Source: Mesostigma viride (Eukaryota > Streptophyta > Mesostigmatophyceae > Mesostigmatales > Mesostigmataceae). Taken from it: 64,000 bases of DNA. The notes beneath the pieces are model-generated. The model did not search any database. It was not told the DNA's origin and was given only the letters and a program-made list of their open reading frames with translations. The translations under genes and the position numbers were made by a program. Below, one piece after another: positions 39,701-50,511 of the stretch (position 1 is the stretch's first letter; every line of letters starts with the position of its first letter). Where the stretch lies: positions 1,458,801 through 1,522,800 of the forward strand of contig RPFO01000348.1 in the NCBI GenBank assembly GCA_009746045.1, given 5' to 3'.

Positions 39701-42700
39701 GGGGGGCAAGGGAAGGGCCACTGGTAAGGGCACAACCTTACAGGGGGTGGGGTGGTGGAGGGGCACTGGTAAGGGCACAACCTTTACATTGAGTTAAGCT
39801 GGGGGGGGGGGGGGGGAAGGGCCACTGTTTAGGGCGAGGCCAGGGGGTTGCCATGAAGGGGGCATGCCATGCCCTAGCCGGCGAGACCATCGCTTCATGC
39901 GTACTGTTGGGTGCGACAATCAATTTGTTGATGTGGACGAACCAGAACAGGACCATTTTCCTCAGGTTGCTGTCTTCATGTCCTTGGTCTTATGGTCTAT
40001 ACTTGGGCTCCCACGTTTTGATGCATCTGTAAACTGCTGTTGTGGTGCCTCCATGGTTCACTGCGCCGTGGCTGCTGATGTGGTGAAGTTGCTGGTGTTG
40101 ATGACGCGATCCTCATCCGTTGCTGTGGTTGTTGTGCACCGGCCTCCCTTCCCTTCCTCTGCAGCACCTGAACGGCCACTTTGGCCTGCCCGCTCAAATC
40201 CCATACCTGGCCCACGCAAGTAAAGCGGGCAGCGCCAGTGCCGGCCCTCCAGCGGGCGGCCGCGTGTGGACGGGGCAGGCGTGTGCCAAGGACATGAAGT
40301 TGGAGCTCTTCTCGTACGGGACCAGTTTCCGTGTGGACAAGGTGTGTAGGGGGGGGGCGCTGTCTTCCAGTACACGAGGTGCGTGTGTGGGGGCCAATTT
40401 TCCGGGTAGACAAGGTGTTGGAAGGGGGGGGGGTTGATTTTCTGGGTAGAAAAGGTGTTTGGGCAGGGAGGATGAAGCTACTATGCTGTGGTCATGCGGG
40501 ACAAGCTCCTATGTGGACAAGTAGGGGAGGGGGGGGGGGGGGGGCGAAGCTGCTGGGTAAACAACAAGGTGTATGTGTGGGGTGGGTCAACTTTCTGGGT
40601 GGACAAAGGGAGGAGGGGGGGGTCAAGTTTCTGGGTGGGCAAGGGGGGGGCGGAGAGGCGCACGTGTCTCGGTGGACAAGGGGGTAATCACGTTGGGGCG
40701 GGACAAGGGGGGGAGGGAGGAAGGTGAGGTGGTGGGCAAGGGGGGGAAACGGGGCAAGGTGAAGGCTGGGCCAGGGGAGGTGGTTCAGTAGCGTTCATTA
40801 GCATTCGTTAGCATTCATTAGCATTCATTAGCGTTCATTAGCATTCATTAGGGTTCATTAGCATTCATTAGCATTCATTAGCATACATGAGCATTCATTA
40901 GCACATGTTGGCTTTCATCGGCATTCATTAGCATTCATTAGCACACATCAGGATCCATTAGCACTCACTAGCATTCACGATCCCTGTACCTCTCCCCGCT
41001 GCTTTCTCCACTGCATCCTCCGCACTCTTTTCCCCTTGCAATCGTTCAAGCTTCCTTGCTCCTTTTCTTTATCAACGCACAATATTATTCATTGCTATAT
41101 AATGTTGTTATACTACTATGATCATATCGTTATATGATTACTTTACTGTCTATATCGTGTTGTATATAATCATATTGTATTATGGCTACGTGATCGTCCC
41201 TTGCACGCTTCTCCCTGTGCTGTCGCTCCTGCACTGCTTGTTGTTACTCGTCGTTATTTATCCTTGTTTAATGCTTCCTCCACTCTTTCCTCCTCGCAGT
41301 CGATCCAACTCCCGCGCTCCTATGATCATTCTTTGTCATATTTACTCTTTCTCTTTCCCTGCACTTTCTCTTTTCCCCCTCGCAGTCGCTCAAGCTCCCG
41401 CGCTCCTTCTACGAGGTTGGCGACGACGGGCTCGTGCAGGGCTTCCTGGACAGCTCCGAGAAGGCCATTGCCGTGGTGCCGGGCCACTGGATTGACCCCT
41501 GGGACGAGCCAGGGGCCCCTGGGGAGAGGGAGTTCAACATGGAGGTGCGCCGCGGGTGCTTTGCATCTCTCGGGGGACACCCCCTCATTGACCGGGTTGG
41601 GTTGGACTCATGGCTTACCGCAGACTCCTTACCACAGATACTCTGTGGTTCCTAGCGAGTCCATAGAGATGTACGAATGTATATGTTTGGTTTAGTATGC
41701 CTGCCTCGACGATATATATACATACATACATACATACATACATACATACATACATACATACATACGTACGTACGTACGTACGTACGTACGTACGTACGTA
41801 CGTACGTACATACATACATACATACATACATACATACATACATACATACATACATACATACATACATACATACATACATACATACATACATACATACATA
41901 CATACATACATACATACATACATACATACATACATACATACATACATACATACATACATACTCATTCTCCGCGTTTACTAGAGAGTCCATACACAATTCC
42001 TGGGAAATATTTCTAGTGTGTGAAAAGTAACTGGCGGTGGTGGGAGGCCACCTGGGCTTCACAAGGGTCACCCCCTTTCCATCCTTGTTGCACGCTCTTA
42101 ATGGCCCACGTGGGAATGCTGATCCTGCCGTGGGGCCTGGGTTCCACTCGGACCGTAATTACTCTGTTGTTTGGCTATGGTGTAACCGCCCGTAGTGGCA
42201 GTCATGCCTACTCACCAAGTGCACTACCCCAGCCCCGGCTGACTCCCCGCCACCTGCGTGCTGACCGTTCTTATGTGTGGAACCTGTGCATGCCAAACCC
42301 CTTGCGGGGAACCCCCCTTGGGTGACGGAAAGGGAAGGTGAAGTGAATTTTTAGATATCATCCAGCAGTGAAAAGAAGAGAAGAAACAAGAACAAGCGGT
42401 GATCAAGAAGGCAGGAGGCGAAAACCCCGGCAGCAACCCCCTTTCTTGCTCTCATGCATGTCGGGGATGGCGAATTCACCTCATGTTGACCCCCCCCCTT
42501 GTATTATTTAAAATAATTTTTCATTTTTGTATGTTTTATTCATTTCACCGCCGCTCTTGTTTACTTCCCCGCTCGCATTTCTCCCCCCAGGTCGTCAACC
42601 GCATCACCACACAGCTGTCCACGGGGGGATGGCGCGTGCTGCGACCCGACCGCGATGCCCCCACGATGCAGTGGGAGGACTACCTGGACTGGGTGTCTGC

Positions 42701-45382
42701 ACAGGTGGGGTATTCACGCGCTGTCATGCACGTGCGGCATGAGTATATGTACGGCGGTCCGTGTCGCCACGTGCAATATCTGTACAGAGGACCACCTCGA
42801 CGGGGTGTCCGCGCAGGTGGAGATGAGCACATGCGGTCGGTACCTACACCTACCATGCACAAGATGCACCCCATGTCGCACCTTCAACCTCACGTCCCTT
42901 GTCGGAAGCTCCTTTGAGCCTAGAACTGGGAAAAGCAACCCGACCCCTGATGGAGTAATATAATGAGGGTCACCTTATTAAGGGGTCATCAGGGGTCGCC
43001 CTCGCAAAGCCCAGGCTGCTGACCTTGCAGCTCATGCGGCAAGCGTTATTGCAGCGTACTTGGCCGGCTGGTCCTCTCTCTCTCGTGTGCTCGAACGGTT
43101 TGATGGGGCACACCTGGGACCAGGGAATCCCACCCCCTGAGGAGTCCTGCCCCCTTGTAACCCATCTGTGGGAAAGGGGTAGGGGAAACATTTACCCTCG
43201 CGAAGCCTAGACATGCATGATACGTGAAGCCTAGACATGCATGATACGTGAAACCTAGACATGCATGATACGTGAATGTTATGTGAGTATTTCCTCACGT
43301 CAAGAGAGTATTTCCTCACCTCAAGAGAGTGTTTCCTCAGCATGCGAGTGTTCCCTCAGCGTGCGAGTGCTCCCTAACAATGCACGTATTTCCTAACACT
43401 ATGTGAATGCCGGGCCTTGCATGGATCCCCCCTCCATTGGTGATGCGTGCCCACGCGGGCAGGCCGCGCGCGGCATTCCCACCGTGGAAGTGCACGGGCA
43501 GGGCTCTGACGCGGACTACCGGGGGATCATCTCCGGCGTCATCGGCAACCGCAGCTCCCCGCTAAACAAGGTGGGTGGTATGAGGGGGCTGTGACGCCCC
43601 GCTCGACAAGGTGAATGGAGGGTGTCATATGAGGGGGTATGCTAGTGGCGGCGCAACCAGGTGGGTGGCCAATGCCATAACGATGGGTATTGCTCCCCGC
43701 TCATCAAGGTGGGTGGATGCCTGTTTGTTTGCCCTTCAACAAGGCGGGTGTAGGGTGTAGGGAGTCCTACGAGGAATGCAAGTGCCTAGCAGGTCAGTGG
43801 TTGACAGTGTGCCGGCAGCCACGGCGCCCGCTCCACCACGTGGGTGGGTGCGTCTTGTTTGCCCCTCAACAAGGTGGACGGTCGGCTGATTGAGGATACC
43901 CCGCTACATTGTGCATGGCCGGCGGGTGAGCCGACAGGGATTCCTGCTCCATGTCGCAGCTGGCCGGGTAATGGTCATCAAATGCTAATGAACGTGCAAA
44001 TGGTAATCAATGCTGTTGGCCGTGCAGCAAGGCCCGCATGTGCACACTACTTGCCGCCCTACAGGGCAAATGTGGTGTCTAAGTGAATGCCGTGGGCCCC
44101 TCGATGTCTATTACCGCTGCCTACAGCATTGAAGCCTGGCAAACATGTTCATGATGCCCCTCCTGGTTCTAGAATAGCTCTGAACCTTGAATTGTGTGTT
44201 GCCCTCCATAGGATTTTGGCTGTTGTCTTCATCACAAAAGCCGGTACCTAAGGGCCCCACGTTGATGCCAGCCTTCTCCCAACCCCCCTACGTGGCCCTT
44301 CTCCCTTCCCCCCGCTTTCGTCCCTTCTTTGTCCCCCTTTCTCCCCCCCCCCCCCCCTCCCCCCCCCCTGCACCTCCCCATCCCCTTATTGCGGACCTGC
44401 TGCCAATCTCCCTTTGTCGCCCTCACGTCCCCCACTTCCTGCGCTTCGCGCACCCCCCCCCCATGCATCGCAGGAGCTGGCGAGCGACTTTGGTTTCTTC
44501 CCAATGGATTGGAGGGATCTGGCAGTGCCGCGGCGCGGGGGTACCGTGCTGGAGAGCTTCAACTCCGATGCGGTACGCATGGGATTGGGGAGATGATGTG
44601 TGCCCACTAGATGAAGTCATCATGACATTAAATCCAACCAAGTGATCTGAGACGAAAGGCTTCATGAGACGGGCATTTATCAAAAGTGCACAATTCCTTG
44701 AAGACAGAAAACTAGACCTCGTGACGTTGCAGTAGGGGTGGCCAGTCGGGCACACAACCGTTCTTAGGAGGGGATCCCATTGAGTTAGATTTCTAGGGAT
44801 TGAGCCCTGCAATCCCCATGATGAGGATCGGCTCCCTATCGCACGGCCTGCTCAGCCTTTTTCCCCTCTTTGTTCCAACTTGTCCCTAATGTCAACCAGC
44901 TAGTCCGTTCCACGGACAAACCGTCTTTCATCTTCCATTCACTCTAATTTCACTCTTGTTTTCTTCATAAAACACCAACCCGCTTGTGTTTCTTTATCAA
45001 ACACCAATCCGCTTCGGTTTCTTAACAACTGTCAACCCATTTTCATTTTTCACCCATCACTACCCCTATTTTCATCCATGGCTCCTGCTTTCCACTGTCA
45101 ACTGACCCGCTTTCTGTATCCATCACTACCTACTTTCCATCGCCACCTACTTTTCATCGTCAACTGATCTTCTTTCGGTATCCATCGTCAACCTTCCTCA
45201 CTCATCATCACCCGAGCCCCTGGCAGGTGCTCCGCATGTCACGCGGGCAGCGCGCGGCCGCCGCCACCCGCCTGGCGCGCCGCATCTCCCGCGCCATCCT
45301 GCGCAGCAGCAAGAAGGGGGAGGCCAACGCGCTGCGCCGGCGGTACAACACGTCGCCCAAGCCGGCGTCGACCGCGGCTTGA
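36785..45382 (+). CDS. Nine-exon gene of unknown function
   Basis: Exons fit GT-AG with matching phases: 36785(?)-37121, 37792-37892, 39208-39294, 40165-40341, 41386-41544, 42591-42704, 43463-43570, 44474-44572 and 45227-45382 (TGA). That gives about 445 residues if the ATG at 36785 is used; an acceptor at 36825-36827 is an alternative start of that exon, so the 5' end is unsure. Notable stretches are GWTLQPSCRVKMVKSFG, FRFGPCGLTLRGRVL, HLNGHFGLPAQIPYL, FYEVGDDGLVQGF, AVVPGHWIDPWDEPG, GQGSDADYRGIISGVIG, FGFFPMDWRDL, and a basic, Arg/Ala-rich C-terminus. Amphipathic alternating segments early on could be beta strands. No family is recognised. Exon codon use is strongly GC-biased and the junctions are clean, so I think the gene is real. 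Its introns are full of splice-junction-derived repeats. Confidence 0.75.
37885..37998 (+). repeat. Exact 50-bp tandem repeat of an exon end plus 5' splice site
   Basis: GGGTGCTG|GTGAGT occurs at 37892/37893 (the true junction), 37942/37943 and 37992/37993, exactly 50 bp apart. Between them lie ACACGGGCACGGTGC and GGGGCGCAATAGGGCA, conserved in both repeat intervals. Confidence 0.92.
39278..39830 (+). repeat. Intron minisatellite copying exon end GGGGCACTG|GTGAGGGCA
   Basis: After the exon ending at 39294, degenerate copies of GGCAGGAACGGGGCACTGGT recur at about 39391, 39469, 39536, 39583, 39629, 39710, 39758 and 39816. They are increasingly G-rich and joined to GGGCACAACCTTA. Confidence 0.85.
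40326..40790 (+). repeat. Intron minisatellite copying exon end TTCCGTGTGGACAAG|GTGTGT
   Basis: After the exon ending at 40341, copies of TTCYGGGTGGACAAGG-like sequence lie at about 40398, 40440, 40508, 40553, 40591, 40627, 40669 and 40702. Spacing is about 35-55 bp, with G-runs between. Confidence 0.83.
40793..40978 (+). repeat. 10-bp intronic repeat GCATTCATTA
   Basis: About 18 tandem copies of GCATTCATTA with variants (GCGTTCATTA, GCATACATGA, GGATCCATTA), directly after the G-rich minisatellite in the same intron. Confidence 0.92.
41711..41961. repeat. (CATA)n microsatellite with a (CGTA)n core
   Basis: About 63 tetranucleotides. ACAT repeats run on both sides of a self-complementary block of about 11 GTAC units (about 41765-41809). 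Lies in the intron after exon 41386-41544. The Tyr-Ile-His and Cys-Met-Tyr-Val open frames here are repeat artefacts. Confidence 0.96.
42669..42823 (+). repeat. Decayed duplicate of an exon 3' end inside its intron
   Basis: The exon end GAGGACTACCTGGACTGGGT..GCACAG|GTGGGG (to 42704) recurs once at 42786-42822 as GAGGACCACCTCGACGGGGT..GCGCAG|GTGGAG. Coding change would be DYLDWVSAQ to DHLDGVSAQ. Confidence 0.8.
43199..43345 (+). repeat. 24-bp and 25-bp intronic tandem repeats
   Basis: GAAGCCTAGACATGCATGATACGT appears three times (43200-43273), followed by TATTTCCTCACGTCAAGAGAG-like units (43289-43340). Confidence 0.88.
43560..43885 (+). repeat. Intron repeats copying exon end CTAAACAAG|GTGGGTGG
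   Basis: After the exon ending at 43570, related sequences (CGCTCGACAAGGTGAATGG, CTCATCAAGGTGGGTGGATG, CTTCAACAAGGCGGGTG, CCTCAACAAGGTGGACGG) lie at about 43598, 43653, 43697, 43733 and 43862. A longer unit with GTTTGCCC(T/C)TCAACAAGG appears twice. Confidence 0.75.
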
Positions 45383-46099
45383 GCACAGGGTCCAGCTGCA
45401 ACGATGCCACCATGGGGTGGTTTCAAGGCTTCGTGGGGGTGATCCCCGGGGAACGAGCTTGGGGTCACTTTGCAATACCTAACTGTGCCGTCATGTCACA
45501 GTTAGTAACCTAATTGTGCTGTCATGTCACAGTTAGAGGCATGTACTCCTTAGTACATGGGTTGGTGCACTCGTGTAGCATAGTACGTGGGTGGGTGTGC
45601 AGTAGGAAGCATCCGGTCATAAAGAGGAATTTATCTGAGAAAGAGGGATCTTCAAGAGGGGTGCACGCTGTAGGACGCAGACGAGGGGATAGACCTCTGC
45701 ATATGCACCCAACCATCACAAACAAAGACATGTATCCATCAGTCAAGCCAAGTAATGGGTTGATTATCCAGCGTTGCTTGTTGTAAGTCAGATTGCTGTG
45801 GTTGCAGGCAATTGCAGGTAACTGAGTCTATTGCCATGGCCAAGGTGCGTGGCTGTTTTGGAAGGGGTCTTTGTAACACGAGAGCAGAATACCTGGCTCG
45901 GCAGGTTGACTCCAGGGCGCCAGCAATGAGCTGTGCCTGGGACAATTTTTGCTGCCCATAGTGCCCCTGGCAAAGGCACTTGTAAGTACTTGCATGTGTG
46001 GGCATGCCACAAAGTTTCGTAGGTTTGTTAGGGTGTGTCAACGGAATAAAAGTTTACTGGTCAGTATGCCATTCGAACATCATTCGCTCTGAGTGGGCC
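45383..46099. other. Spacer downstream of the nine-exon gene
   Basis: Holds a short duplicated stretch (TGTGC(C/T)GTCATGTCACAGTTAG at about 45484 and 45514). No gene is recognised. Confidence 0.5.
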
Positions 46100-46840
46100 G
46101 GTGTCCCCACTCACGGGACAAGGCGACACCCCCTAGTCCTGCTCACCTTCAGATCCATGGAGGATAAGCGACGGTTCCTCTCTCGCCGCAGGAACTTGCA
46201 CGACCTCCCCTGGACGCTGGACGATGTCCTGACGATCGCTCGGCAGTCGCAGCAGCGACGCGAGGTCCCTGTGGCTGGAGTACCTCTGCCACAAGCAGAC
46301 CCCAAGAAGCCCAAGGTGTTCTGGAGGGGCGGGGACCTGATAGTCAACAACCAGCTGTGGCATGGACGCCCCCCACGGGCTAGCCATCTTAGTAGAGTCA
46401 CACCCATGCATGCCTGGGTGATGCAACCTGTCCAGATGCTCCTAGCCATGGTGCCATCTCAATGCATGATGCAGGGTAGAATGCAGTCATGCATGCTTTA
46501 GCTAGCCTAACCAGTAGCCAATGATGTCCGCCAGCCTAGCTATGCATGTGCCTCGCCTATCACCGCCTGTTTGCTCACATACGTACGTCAACATAGTAAT
46601 GCAATGAGCACTCAGACGGGTCATCTTAATTGCAACCGCAGGGGATGCCGGATCTTGCTAATTTCGACGCTACGTCCGATCGTGCATGCACCCTGTGGCG
46701 CATGCATGCCTGAGGCACGCATGACGCGGAAGGCCGGGGGCCCTCTGCCCCGCTGCCCGCTGTGCATGCATGCACTCAGTTGATTGATTCAAGCACTCTG
46801 GTACGTGCTCCGTGACTCCCTAACGGGAGCATGCATATGT
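46100..46840 (+). mobile_element. 5'-truncated ORF1-only LINE-type element
   Basis: 46100-46366 encodes the C-terminal domain of an L1-type ORF1 with frameshifts (DKRRFLSRRRNLHDLPWTLD, then KPKVFWRGGDLIVNNQLW), matching 49500-49700 and 60388-60080. No reverse transcriptase follows. Instead about 470 bp of non-coding sequence leads to the hairpin signature CTCCGTGACTCCCTAACGGG (46809-46828) and AT-rich sequence. The ORF1-then-tail structure is the same as in two other copies in this window. Confidence 0.72.
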
Positions 46841-46949
46841 GTTTTATAAAATAATGTGCATCATATGGCATTTCCGCGTTGTGATGATTGTTTAATTAAT
46901 TCACAAGTAACTATAGTGTGTATTTTGTGGTTAATTAATACCTCTACTG

Positions 46950-48165
46950 ATGGTCCGTCGTGGTCGTAACACTGTCATGGCTGTGTTTGTCGCGCGCCGA
47001 TTGATGGAGGAGGTGCGTCGCCTTCCCCCTGACAGTTTGCCGCTGGTCTTCATTTTTGTTGACTATATCAAAGCCTTTGACACGGTTCTCTGGGAGGCTC
47101 TTTGGGCCATCCTAGCTCTGGATCGGGTGCCACCTGCGTTTATTGCTGCCATTCGCCGACTGTATGAGGGCTCACAGGCAGTAGTGCGGACTGCGGAAGT
47201 CACCACCCCACCATTCCCCCTTCACCACGGGGTGTGGCAAGGTTGTGTCCTGTCCCCATACCTGTTCATTATTGTCGTGGATCACGTCATGCGCCGGGCA
47301 CGTGCGCGCTTTACTGCTCTTAAGGGGTTCGAGCCAGGCTTGGACATCCTTAACGTGAAAGAGCACGGCGGGGTTAGACCTGGTTACCGCCTTGCCGACC
47401 TGATTTATGCGGATGATACCACCCTCATCGAGAGTCCCGAGCACATTCAGACCTGGCTGGACTGCCTGGGCCTGGAGGCGCGGGCGGTGGGGTTGGAGAT
47501 TAGTGTCAAAACCGAGGCGATGGTGATTGGGGCCTCCAGTAAACCACCGCTGCCGCGCCTGCTCGACGGGACGGAGGTCCCGTTCCGCGACCGCTTCAAG
47601 CTGTTGGGGAGCTTCCTGACACCGCCGACGATGTGGACACCCGCATCGGCCTTGCCTGGGCCAAGCTCCGTTCGCTCACACCCTACTGGCGCTCGAAGGG
47701 CCTGGGCGGGCACCGCAAGCGCATGCTCTTCAATTAAGGTCCTCGTCCTCACGGTGCTCACGTATGGCGCCGAGGCGTGGACCCTCCCACCCATGCAAGC
47801 TGGCAGCTCGGCTAGACGGCACGGTTTACAGGATGCTCCGCCAGGTCCTTAACGTAGGTTTTTCCGAGCGTCCGTCATCAGAATCTTTGTATCATGGCAT
47901 GCCTCGTGTTTCGGACGAGATTAGGCAGCGTAGGATAGCATTTGTAGGACACCTTGCCCGCACCAGCCAGGTCGACACCACCCTCGGTCTGGCCGGCCCC
48001 CAGCGGCTTGGCCAGCCAGGGCGGCACATTCTGACCTGGCCTGGCCCAGAGGACATTCCCAAACGGGTAGGGAAACCTGTCACGAACTACGTTCAGATGT
48101 TGCTGGACGACCTAGTGGTCCCAGCCCAGTTTGAGCACCGCATCCACTCTCTCAGCCAGCGCAGC
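46950..48165 (+). pseudogene. LINE ORF2 reverse transcriptase fragment
   Basis: Best-preserved RT of the non-LTR elements here. FVDYIKAFDTVLWEAL (about 47060), QGCVLSPYLFIIV (about 47240) and LIYADDTTLIE (about 47400-47435, catalytic YADD) are RT motifs. HIQTWLDCLGLEARAVG and KLLGSFL follow, then after frameshifts near 47625 and 47735 KVLVLTVLTYGAEAW and FVGHLARTSQVDTT. No endonuclease domain is present, so the copy is 5'-truncated. It breaks at GCATCCACTCTCT (48140-48152). The same frame continues at 50512, so the 2.36 kb between is a later insertion. Confidence 0.88.
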
Positions 48166-50202
48166 CACGAGCCACGAGCCACGAGGTAGCCATGGCTGAC
48201 GGCGGAGCTCATAACTTTCACGTTTGAGCACCGAATTTAGCCGTGAATATCACAATCGACGCGTCTTTTTATGACGCACATGCTGATATAATTTTCCGAC
48301 GCTATTACGCAATATACGATGAGCAAACGCCTCTCGACGCAACGCAGCCTGGCGGCTGCGCTTAGCAATGAAAATACGTCTGCAGCCCCGGCTGCAGCTT
48401 CGCCAACCGGTCCAGAAGGCAGCGGCGCCACTAGCCAAGCTCTAGTGGTCGCCCAGCCCCCTCTGGCCGCCTCGCCAGCAGCGTCGCCTGAACCCAAGCG
48501 CAGTCGCCCTGCCGAGCCGACCTGGGAGGAGTTCGACTTTGACGCCAGCCAGCCCGGCTTTTTTGACAAGCTCAACCCCGACAAGATCCTGAGCTACGTG
48601 TTTTTCGGATCGTATGCCTCGCTTCTCGAGATGTGCAAGCAACTCTTCCATCAGGGCCGCCTCACCGATGCTTTCCAGAGACGCACCCATCCAGAGACGC
48701 ACAACTTCGACCACATCCTCAAATGCCGCCGCCCCCACCTTCAGATTCGCGTCCTTTTCTCCCTCCTCGGCCGCTCCCTCGAGGAGCTTTGGCCCCCAAA
48801 GCCCCTCACCACCACCTTAACCGAATCCTCCATCCGCTCACTCCTCAAGGAGGCCCTCGAGCAGCACGTGGCCCCCATCGCAGCAGATGTGGCGGTCATG
48901 GGCAGCACGTTGGCTGCCGAGCTCCCCCTCCTCTCCACCGCCACCTCCACCATCTCCACCGCCACCTCCACCCTCCTCGCCTCCTCCACCGCCACCACCT
49001 CCACCTCCGACGCCATCACCGCCCAGCTCCGTGACATCGACCAGCGTCTTAAGGACAACGCCATTGCTATCGAGGTTCTGCAGAATACCGCAGGCCTCAC
49101 CGCCCAGGCGGTGAAGGACATTGCCGCCAAGCCCGCCTCGGCTGGCCTGGCCGGCGATGCTCCTCCCATCACCACCTGGGCGGACATGCTTAAGCAACAT
49201 ACCACCACGCGCTGGTTGTCTCTTTGATACCACCTCCACCACCTCCGCCGTCGCAGCCCAGCTTCAACGGCAGACGCTTGACCTCCGCGAGGAGGCCGAG
49301 CTCGCCAAGCGCAGCCTCAACGTCATTGTCAAGAACTTCAAGATGGAGGAAGGTGAGAATTCCGAGAAGCTTTTGCGTGCGTTTGAGAGAGAAATCCTTG
49401 GTCGCATGGGCCTTAACGGTGAGATCGAGCTGGCTGCCCACCGCCTTCCCCGCGCGCGGGGTAAGGCAGGGCCGCCCCCGCTCCTCCTCACCTTTAAGAC
49501 CCCGGCGGACAAGATTTCTTTTCTCAGACGCCGCAAGCGGCTCGAGAAGACTCTCTTCACCCTTGATGACGACTTGACCCTGGCGCAGCAACAACGGCGA
49601 CGGGAGCTATGGCCGGCCTACCTCCAGCTCCGGCAGACCAAGGCGGGGCAGCCGGTGTACTGGAAGGGGGCGGCCATCTACGTCGGCCACAAGCCCTGGC
49701 AGGCGACCCCCCCCCCCCCGCGGCCCCAGCGACTCCAGACGCCCCAGCTTAGGGGAATACAGCAGTAGTAGTGCAGAATAGATAGACCGTGGCCATGTAC
49801 ATGTACGCCTCCTAGAGGCACTATCCCAGCTAAGCCCCGCGCTTTATTTAATCATGTACATGTGTGCCTATGATGTGCCACACTCCAGACGATGCCTAGC
49901 CTTATTTAGTAATGTTGTGCCCATGCAGGGAGTCACTCTCTGCTGAGAAGCCATGCCATAGCTCTTGTATAGCCATGATGATCTTCCCCCTCACAGGCAT
50001 GCTCCCCCCTTACCCGGGCATAGCGTGATAGACCATGAGGGTGCGGGTGCCCTGGTGCACCTAGAGCAAGTGTTGTTTACATTCCCACCCTTGCAGGAAG
50101 TAGCTTAGAATGTATTATAGGCTCATATGCCCCTTCTCAGGGCTATGTGCTACATATACTCCCAACGGAGTTATGTTCCTAATTAATTAATTAATTAATC
50201 CA
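48153..50202 (+). mobile_element. ORF1-only (half-LINE) element with hairpin tail
   Basis: Inserted in LINE ORF2 at CCACTCTCT, which is present on both sides. Contains a near-complete ORF1, then about 430 bp of non-coding tail ending ACTCCCAACGGAGTTATG and an (AATT)n tail at 50178-50200. No ORF2 lies between ORF1 and the tail. The arrangement recalls mammalian HAL1 elements, which carry L1 ORF1 only; that comparison is by structure, not homology. Confidence 0.75.
48319..49768 (+). pseudogene. L1-type ORF1 (RNA-binding chaperone-like), one frameshift
   Basis: Starts MSKRLSTQRSLAAAL at 48319. An Ala/Pro-rich N-terminus is followed by a conserved block with TWEEFDFDASQPGFF and LNPDKILSYVFFGSY, then a Ser/Thr/Ala repeat and a helical, coiled-coil-like section (DIDQRLKDNAIAIEVLQNTA). 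After a frameshift near 49225 come an RRM-like segment (RSLNVIVKNFKMEEG, LRAFEREILGRMG, AHRLPRARGKAGPPPLLLTF) and a C-terminal domain (DKISFLRRRKRLEKTLFTLD, then PVYWKGAAIYVG). This RRM plus C-terminal domain order is that of L1 ORF1 proteins, which bind element RNA. About 480 residues if unbroken. Confidence 0.82.
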
Positions 50203-50211
50203 CTCTCTGCT

Positions 50212-50511
50212 CTCTGATACCTAGCTTTATTTAATTATGCCGTGCCCATGCAGGGGGTCACTCCCTGCTGAGAAGCCATGCCCTAGCTTTTGTATAGCTG
50301 TGCTGATCTTCCCCACCTATGACAGGCTCCCCTTAGCTGGGTGTTGCCTGAAACTCTGGGCGTTGCAGGTGCCCTAGTGCACCTAGAGCAAGTGTTGTTT
50401 ACATTCCCACCCTTGCAGGAAGTAGCTTAGAATGTATGATAGGCCATATGCCCCTTCTCTGGGCTATGTGCTACATATACTCCCAACGGAGTTATGTTAC
50501 AATTCAATTCA
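50212..50511 (+). mobile_element. Hairpin-tail element, second insertion at the same target
   Basis: About 300 bp, homologous to the last 300 bp of the ORF1-only element just upstream. Ends ACTCCCAACGGAGTTATG and (AATTC)n. Flanked on both sides by CCACTCTCT (50203-50211 and about 50512-50520). Confidence 0.78.

Noticed and set aside
41615-42071. Tyr-Val-Cys-Met and Tyr-Ile-His proteins
   Set aside because: Translation of the CATA/CGTA microsatellite.
48741-49242. Minus-strand Gly-rich and Val/Glu-rich frames
   Set aside because: Antisense of LINE-type ORF1 and its CCACC repeats.
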